Assembly: GCA_037176705.1 (NCBI GenBank)
Contig: CM073895.1
Span: 5,418,551 to 5,482,550 of the forward strand
Origin: Molossus alvarezi
Lineage: Eukaryota > Chordata > Mammalia > Chiroptera > Molossidae
Reading direction: 5' to 3'
Length of the DNA stretch: 64,000 nucleotides
The translations under genes were made by a program, and so were the position numbers. How positions within the stretch are numbered: position 1 is the stretch's first letter; every line of letters begins with the position of its first letter. Shown piece by piece: positions 57,184-64,000 of the stretch. The notes beneath the pieces are model-generated. The model saw only the letters and a list, made by a program, of their open reading frames with translations, did no database searches and had not been told where the DNA came from.

Positions 57184-57430
57184 GGCCCTGGCCGGTTTGG
57201 CTCAGCGGTTAGAGCGTCGGCCTGCGGTCCAGAGAGTCCTGGGTTCGGTTCCCGCTAAGGGCACGTACCTCGGTTGCAGTTTGTCCCCGGCCCTGGTGGT
57301 CGTGCGGTGGCAGCCACTCGATGTGTCCCTTTCACATCGATGTTTCTCTCTCTCTGTCTCTTCCTCTCCCTCCCTCCCACTCTATCTGTACAAAAAATGG
57401 AAAAATGTCCTCGGGTGAGGATAAAAAAAA
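57184..57430 (+). mobile_element. Ves SINE, tandem with the previous copy
   Basis: Begins directly at the A-tail of the preceding copy. Complete to 'cctcgggtgaggat'. Confidence 0.94.
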
Positions 57431-57889
57431 AGACAAAGTCACTCAGAAAGTTGATAGGGCTGAGTGTCAGTTAGGCCCAAAGGCCGAGAGCGGTCTAGCG
57501 CAGCAGCAGCGGCCGCACGTCCCAGCGCCCGAGGCGCCTGCCTGGGAGGGCTGAGAATCCCTGCCGGCTCCCGCCTGCGTGGGCCGAGAGTCTAGGAGCT
57601 CGTAAGGCTGTGTTTGAGTGCTCGCCTCTTTCCTGATGTGTCCTTCCTTCCTGTGCGTTTCCTGTCCTCTGACACAGCCGCCGCACTCACGCTCCTGACC
57701 CCCACCAAGGAGTTCCCCGCGACTCCAGCTGGGTGTCCTACAACTTGACTCAATTCGGACTCTGTCTACTTGGAGAGGGTGTCAGGTCCCACAGGGCTCG
57801 TCCCACAAAACCGCATCTGGCCCCCCAGCCCACGTTAGAGGCCATCGGAAGTCCAGGTTGTCGCCTGCGCTCCTGACTGATTGGCTGTG

Positions 57890-58400
57890 AATCGGAGGTT
57901 CCCACGACCCCCTCCTTGGGTTCGACTGATTTGCTAGAACGTGGGGAAACACTGCCGGATGTTACCAGTTTATTAAAGGAGATGATAAAGGATGTAGATG
58001 AACAGCCAAATGAACATGCACAGGGTGAGGTATGGGGGTCCCAGCACAGGAACCCCCAGCACAGAAGTCCCACGGAGTTGGGGTGCATCACCTTCCCTGT
58101 GTGCATGTGTTCACCAACCTGGAAGCTCTCTGAAGCCTGCACTGTTGAGATTTGAGGAGGCTCCCTCACAGGCAGGACCAGCCATCGACCCCATTTCCGG
58201 CCCCTGTCCCTTCTCCGGGGAATGGGAGGCAGGGGAGAGAACGTCAGCATCTCATCAGGGCTTGGGCTCAGTCACCTCCTTCCAACGACAGAGGCCCCGT
58301 CGCCCAGGGAAAGCAAGGGCCTCAGCAGTTCTGTGTCAGGGACGGGAGACAGAGACCATTGTCTATATTTCTTATTATAAATCACAGTATCACATGAAGA
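57890..58400 (+). mobile_element. possible old LTR fragment of an endogenous retrovirus
   Basis: 'gatttgctagaacgtggggaaacactg', 'ccagtttattaaaggagatgataaaggat', 'gggtgaggtatgggggtcccagcac' and 'ctggaagctctctgaa' resemble a mammalian LTR. No viral coding sequence recognised; diverged, with no coding function. Confidence 0.45.
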
Positions 58401-58439
58401 AAGGGCCCATTCATGAAATTAAAATATTAAGCCCTTCTC

Positions 58440-59700
58440 TCCATCAAGCCGAGAGATAAAAACAACCCCCAGACCTGCTGTCTCCCTTTCTTTGGCGGGG
58501 CATGTGTAAGGTTGAACTTGAACTCCTACATCTTGTGTGTGGTCCTCATCTGTCTCTCGTCCTCGCTCACCTGACTGTGTTTCCAGGGACGGGGTCCGTT
58601 GTCACGTGGGCGGCACGGCCCCTGGAATGCAGCAGTTCCAACGAAGCACTTGCTGCTCTGGCTTCTCATCCAGTCCCCACCCCATCGGCACCGGCCTCCA
58701 CCTGACATTTGTCATCAGTGAGTCACTGTTCTCCTTTGCAGCCAGGGTTCATTCAATAACAAGGTCGGAGCAGCATTTCCCGAAAAGCCCTCCCGTCTGT
58801 CGTCCCCTCGGCTCCACGGTCCCCGCATCGGCAGGAGCCAACGCAAAGGTCTGGCTGCCGGCCATCCTCTGGCCATCTCACCCAAGACACGATGTCTAGG
58901 ACAAAGGAGGTTAACGTGCTGGGCTCCGCCTCTTTGAGCCACGCGTGAAGGGTGCGACTCAGGCCTCATTTTGGACGCACCGAATTGTGTCCCGACGACG
59001 GCTGTGTCTGGAAACGGTGTCTTGGATGGAGGAGTCGTTGAGTTCAGACAGGGAAGGGATCGTTGTCTGGGACGAGGGGAAAGTCAGCATCTGTCCTGAC
59101 CGTAGGGGTCTCGGTTGTTAGTCATGCTTCTGCCCTGCTCTTATTTCCTGTCCGTCACATGTGTTTTCTTTCTTCTGGTGATTTATACATGATCATTAGA
59201 CTCCTAAATTATTGGGGAAGGGTGTCCTTAATAAGGTGCCTCCAATTTCATTCTCCTTTACTTGGGGACATGTTCACTTTGGGGAGAGCAGACACTGGCA
59301 ACTAGCTCCGTGGTCTCAGACGTCTCCTGTTCCCACCCAGAGAAGGAGAGGCAGGGATTCGGGACGGGTTCCTGTCCCGCCCAGCCCAGGGCTTTCTCCC
59401 CTGATGCCAAGCAGACATCTGGACCCGGGCTATCTGCTGCCCTCTTGTGGCGGAGGGTGTCTAATCTTTCCAGGTTACGTCTTGAACTCTGCAAGGTCGA
59501 GGGTTACGAGAGTCAACGCCAGCCAGCGCGTTATTGTGTTGATAGTTGACTGTCACACGGAGTGATGGCTCGAGAAAGGCAGGAAGGGAGAGAGAGAGGG
59601 AGGTGAGGGGAGGAGGTCGCTCTGAAATAGGATATGCATGGGACGGGCAGAGGAAATGTTGAATTGCCTCCCTTTGATCGGGATTGGAAAGTTTCGGTTC
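58440..59700. other. unassigned sequence
   Basis: Short overlapping open frames only. No splice-supported exon or known repeat identified. Confidence 0.35.
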
Positions 59701-59748
59701 AGTACTTAGATAGATTATCCTAGAAAAAGTTAGAGGATATGAAAGATC

Positions 59749-59894
59749 ACCCTGGCTGGTTTGGCTCAGCGGTTAGAGGGTCAGCCTGCACACCAAAGAG
59801 TTGAGGGTTCGATTCTGGTCAAGGGCACGTACTTCAGTTGCAGTTCAGTCTGGTCCCCAGTCCTGGCCAAGGTTGTGTGGGAGGCAACCAAGCC

Positions 59895-59941
<47 letters not shown>

Positions 59942-60010
59942 TCCCTCCCTCCCTTCTTCCCACTCTATCTGAAAGTACATGGAAAAATATCCTTGGGTGA
60001 GGATGAAAAA
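59749..60010 (+). mobile_element. Ves SINE
   Basis: 'ccctggctggtttggctcag' to 'ccttgggtgaggat', with a (CT)n run at about 59898-59938; flanked by 'atgaaagatc' direct repeats. Confidence 0.93.
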
Positions 60011-60654
60011 AAAAGAAAGCAAGAAAATATGAAAGATCCTTTTCCTTCTGTCATGAACACTGACCAGAGCTGCTGATCCCCACGCAGCATCCTGTGGGTG
60101 GCCGACAGCCCCGTCCTCTGCCGCAAAAGCCCACAGGGCGAATGGTGGGATCATCATGTTTTACGTGTGTAAGTATTTCCTAATTGTCTTCAAAACTATT
60201 TGTCTAATAGAACATTGAAGTTATAAAAATAAAGCTATGGCCTTCAAATGAGGTGTATCTAACTCTAATCACACACCACTTGTGATTCTGGGGATCGTTT
60301 GGGTGCAAATCCCTGGGAATGTGGCCCTGAGCCCCCCTGGCAGGACAGGGGGCTGAGCTGGAGCTTGGGGGGCAGGGTGCAGCTGCAGAAAGAGGGGAAA
60401 TGGCCGGTGGCTGGTGGGGGGGCGGCTCCCCGCATGAGGGCAGAAATGTTCTTAGCCAGCCTGGTTTTTCTTGAGTTTTTAATTCTATGTAACAGTGTGG
60501 GGAAAAGTGTGTTCTGTCACGTGGGATACTTTTTAGAAATCTCTCCGGAGAACTTCATTAGGAGAGAAGGAGACGGAGAACAGAAGGATGTGATGCCTGT
60601 GTGGCCAGCTTGCGGGATTCACTCTCTGGCCACCCAGTCGTTAAAGTGCTCCTT

Positions 60655-60745
60655 GTGCCTTTACTGAACGACAACTACGTGCTGGGCACTGTGCTTGGTG
60701 CTGGGGAGACAGCAGGGAACAGAGCAGCCGCAGTCTCTGCCCTTA
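60655..60745 (+). mobile_element. MIR remnant
   Basis: 'aactacgtgctgggcactgtgcttggtgctggggagacagcaggg' is a clear MIR core match. Confidence 0.75.
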
Positions 60746-60749
60746 ACAT

Positions 60750-61140
60750 GGAAAATACACTGTTTATTTTTCAAAATTGTGGTGAACTATACGTGACATT
60801 CACTATGTCAACTTCTCAGTCTGCAGGTGCACAGTCCAGGGGCATGAAGCAGAGTCACACTGTCCTGCAGATCACGCCGTCCGCCCCGTACGTCTCTTCA
60901 TCTTGCAAAACTGAAGCTCTGTCCCCATGGACACCGGTGGACTCCTTCCTCCCCCAGGGTCTTGGTTCTGCAGATGGTACCCCTGCCCCTCAGGTGGCCA
61001 AGCCAAAATCTGTGGACGGCAAAGCAGCACCAGGTGTTAGACCCACGGGGTCACACCAGACAGACCTTTGCTCAGTAACCTCAGTATTTGAGTTCTGGCT
61101 CAGAAAATATTCAGAGCCAAGACTCAACTATAAGTTTATT
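60750..61140. other. possible L1 3'-end remnant
   Basis: 'tttcaaaattgtggtgaactatacgtgacattcac' resembles an old L1 end. The 180-residue open frame here has no recognisable domain. Confidence 0.35.
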
Positions 61141-61157
61141 TAGAAGGTCACAGAGAT

Positions 61158-61360
61158 ATGCCCGGCCAGTGTGGCTCAGTGGATTGAGTGACATCCCATG
61201 GACTGAGAGGTCCCGGTTCCATTCCAGGTCAGGACACATGCCTGGGTTTCAGGCTCAATCCCCAGTAGGGGGCGTGCAGGAGGCAGCTGATCCATGTGTC
61301 TTTCTCACATGGATGTTTCTATCTCTCTCTCCCTCTCCCTCTAAAAAAAATCACTAAAAA
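61158..61360 (+). mobile_element. Ves SINE
   Basis: 'gcccggccagtgtggctcag' to the CT-rich body and 'aaaaaaatcactaaa'. Confidence 0.92.
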
Positions 61361-61366
61361 CATAAA

Positions 61367-61373
61367 TTTTATT

Positions 61374-61418
<45 letters not shown>
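61367..61418. repeat. (TTTA)n microsatellite between two Ves copies
   Basis: About 12 TTTA units between the tails of facing SINEs. Confidence 0.96.
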
Positions 61419-61665
61419 TCCTTACCCAAGGACATTTTTGCATTTATCTTCAGATAGAGTGGGGAGGAGAGAAGGCGGAAGAGAGAGAGAGAAACAACGA
61501 TGTGAGAGAGACACAATGAGTGTTGCCACCCACACGACCCCAACCGGGGCGGGGATAAACTGCAACCGAGGTACATGCGAGGTACATGCCCTTAGCGGGA
61601 ACCGAACCCAGTCCTCTCTGGTCCGCGAGCCTATGCTTTAACTGCTGAGCCAAACCGGCCAGGGC
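61418..61665 (-). mobile_element. Ves SINE
   Basis: 'atccttacccaaggacattt' to 'aaaccggccagggc'. A small duplication 'gaggtacatgc' lies inside it. Confidence 0.92.
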
Positions 61666-61694
61666 AATAAAAACATATTTTAGAAATAAAAAGA

Positions 61695-61920
61695 GAGCCT
61701 TGGCCGGTTTGGCTCAGCGATTAGAGCATCAGCCCGCGGTCCAGAGAGACCCGGGTTCGGCTCCCGCTAAGGGCGTGTACCTCGGTTGCAGTTTGTCCCC
61801 GGCCCCAGCTGGGGTCTTATGGGTGGCAGCCACTCGATGTGTCCCTCTCACATCGATGTTTCTCTCTCTCTTCCCCTCCTGCTCTATCTGAAAATAAATG
61901 CAAAAAATAAAAAAAGAAGG
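61695..61920 (+). mobile_element. Ves SINE
   Basis: 'gccttggccggtttggctca' to 'gaaaataaatgcaaaaaat'. Flanking 'gaaataaaaag' is consistent with a duplication. Confidence 0.92.
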
Positions 61921-61924
61921 TCAC

Positions 61925-64000
61925 AGAGGCAGAAGTGAGCTGTGGAAGAAACGGGCCCAGGAAACATGTTACAGAGGAAAAGAAGGGCCCTGGGAGCTGA
62001 GCAGAGACTGGAAACCACCTGGGGAAGGAGGAGGGGGAGGCCCAGGTGTGCTCCACAGAGAACAGCCGGCCTCTGGCCTGAGGGTGTTTATCTGGAGGTC
62101 TCGGGAGGACCCAACAGAAATTCATCAGCTTTCCAGGTGTGTCCTTTCAGGGGGTCATTAGCCAAGGCAGCTGGTCCTGAGGCAGCCATGGCGTGGAACT
62201 TGCTGCTCCTCTGGGTCTGAGCTGAAACTCAGAGGCCTAGAGCATGACTAGCAAAACGCCAGGGGAGGGAAGGCGGGGGGGTTAGGGTTAGGCGGGGGGG
62301 CCCAAGCCGCATGAGCAGTGATGTGAAAGGTCAGGAGTCTGCACTGCGCCAGCAGCAACATGGGGGGGGGGGCGTCACCCTGGAGGCGGGGTCCTTGTTT
62401 TCCCGGTTTGCCCGTTGCTGGCGCCTGGGACTTTCTGCCCTGGTGGCCTTCCGCACCCGGCCCACCGTCCCTTCTCTGCGCAGGTCCGGCTGCCTGCCAC
62501 AGAACCAGGGCCCACCCCAGGTCAGTCCCTCCCCTGGGGGAGCCCCAGACTCCTGGGTCCAGTTTCCTCATGCAGTCGGGGCAGGGGGGGATTTCCTGAT
62601 ACACAAATCCAGTCAAATCCCTCCCCTGGCTCCCGGTCCATAGTTTAAAATCCGAGCTTCTTAGCTTAGCTTATAAAATCCGGATGTCTGGTGCCTGCGG
62701 ACCCCGAAGTGTCCTTCATCTGCCCTCCTCCCAGCCCCCCGCCCTCTCCCCCTTGCCCGGGCCCCTTGCTACCCCTGGGAAAGGAAGGCTGATTGATGTC
62801 CCTCCTGTCGTCCCCAGGATGACACCCCTCCTAGAGCGGCCCCCGCCCAGCGCCCAGGCAGCAGCGCGGAGCCCCCAGAGGCCAGCACGGCCTGCCCAGC
62901 GCGGTAAGTCCTGCGGCCACCGTCTCTTATAGGTGGGGCTTGTCAGTCCCCTGGACTCGGAGCCGTCGGTGGCGGGCGGGCCCTTGATCTCTGTGCCCTG
63001 GCCCGGTGCCCGGTGCCGAGTGCCCAGCTCAGTGAAGGGCCCTCGGAATCTCAGAGCTGGCCCTTCCACGGGTTTGCCAGAATCAGCTCTGCAACGAGTT
63101 CCTAACAGGCCGGCTCGAAAGGGTTCCTTGGCAATCAATTTGAGAAACAGCTATTGGAATCAATACTGGTAGAAACCAGGATTCGTTTTCACGTGACTCA
63201 TAGGTCAGTTGCTGGGGGCAGGAGAAGTCCCAGCCCCTACACCGTGCACACACCCGGTACCGAGGTCTGCTCCGGGCTCACCCAGCCCAGCCCGTCCCGG
63301 GTGGCGCGGTTGTTTTCCAAAGACGGGCCATTTTTCTCAGCTCTGTGTATGTGACGATGCGAAGCTTCGTGTGTTATCACAGCGTCCTGTCTAAAACCAG
63401 ACAACGATCACAGTCCTGGTGCCGCCACAGACCACACGTCACTCGCCTCGCTGTGGTCCACGGGTGCCTCCCACCCCCCAGTGGAAAGATCTGCCCGCAG
63501 AGGAGGAAGACACCCACCGGGGTAGCTGGACGCCCCTCCGAGCAAAAGTTTCCATCGGGGTGATATCTTCCACCCCAGAAGAAAATAAAAATTTGCTTCA
63601 GAAATAACCTAAGCTTGTTTTTACACCTCGAGAAAACGGTTTCCAACGTGTACGGCCCTCACTGTTGTCGTTCATTCTGATCACAGAAATGAATGTACCT
63701 TTCTATGAAGCTTCACGATTGGATTTCCTACTGGAACCCCCAAGAGGACCATTTTATTCTGTCTTGCTTTTCTTTCTTTAACTGTCCTTTGGGGGGGGGG
63801 TGACTCAAATTCCAAATGCCTGTGTTTTTCACTTACGACTTTTACACGTTGTAGTAAAATCTGTGATAAAACCTTTGCACAGTCGGTGTGTGATTTGAAA
63901 ACAAAAAAGCCCCTGTCAGGGAAGCAGGATAAACTGGATTTTCTGTGTTGATGAGTCAAGGTGAGTTACCTTTTGTGTGTGTGGATAAAAGACGACAGAT
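61925..64000. other. unassigned sequence to the window end
   Basis: GC-rich to about 63100, then mixed. A small L2-like phrase ('ctcccggtccatagtttaaaatccgagcttctta') lies near 62630. No TNFRSF9 exon motif (TNFR cysteine pattern or its cytoplasmic tail) was recognised on the minus strand, where synteny would place it. Confidence 0.4.

Noticed and set aside
60601..61143. 180-residue plus-strand frame
   Set aside because: It starts in a MIR and runs through L1-like sequence; no domain or splice support.
41700..64000. Search for TNFRSF9 or PARK7 exons expected from synteny
   Set aside because: No TNFR cysteine-rich pattern, cytoplasmic tail or PARK7 motif recognised; the genes probably lie beyond the window.

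Overview
This is nuclear DNA of a placental mammal, almost certainly a bat. The sequence is intron-rich and full of short tRNA-derived SINEs. They share a tRNA-like head (motifs such as 'ggctcagcggttagagcg' and 'ggttcggttcccgc'), a CT-rich body and a 'cctcgggtgaggat' tail. This is the Ves family, typical of vespertilionid and related bats. About 47 copies were counted by eye, roughly one sixth of the window. Older L1, MIR, L2, MER5A-like and Tigger1 copies lie underneath.

Two protein-coding genes are present, tail to tail. On the + strand, about 1-29.8 kb is the 3' half of PER3 (period circadian regulator 3). Nine coding exons were found (7381 to 27891), probably human-equivalent exons 13-21, followed by a 3'UTR of about 1.9 kb ending at an AATAAA at 29799. 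The reading frame stays open across every junction. The encoded segment runs from the '[14 protein letters not shown]' region through a FASP-like serine ladder, a basic NLS, the SSSPLQL motif and the CRY-binding C-terminus with a CxxC zinc motif.

On the - strand, 41.6-32.24 kb is UTS2 (prepro-urotensin II). It has a TATA box, a signal-peptide exon, two diverged propeptide exons and a last exon encoding the cyclic peptide. The PER3>-<UTS2 order matches human 1p36.23. The expected next gene, TNFRSF9, was not seen. From 41.7 to 64 kb I find no convincing gene, only repeats, minisatellites and unassigned sequence.

The most interesting signal is UTS2 itself. The cyclic core reads C-Y-W-K-Y-C instead of the C-F-W-K-Y-C core I know from vertebrate urotensin II. 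The basic cleavage site just before the peptide is altered, and a dibasic pair lies four residues further upstream. Exon 3 can be read in two frames. PER3 shows a single unit where humans carry an 18-residue VNTR, an uninterrupted SxxS ladder in the FASP-like site, two in-frame acceptors for its last exon, and inverted Ves pairs tightly flanking single exons. Both genes carry intronic minisatellites (41-bp, 93-bp and others) whose long open frames are artefacts of repetition.
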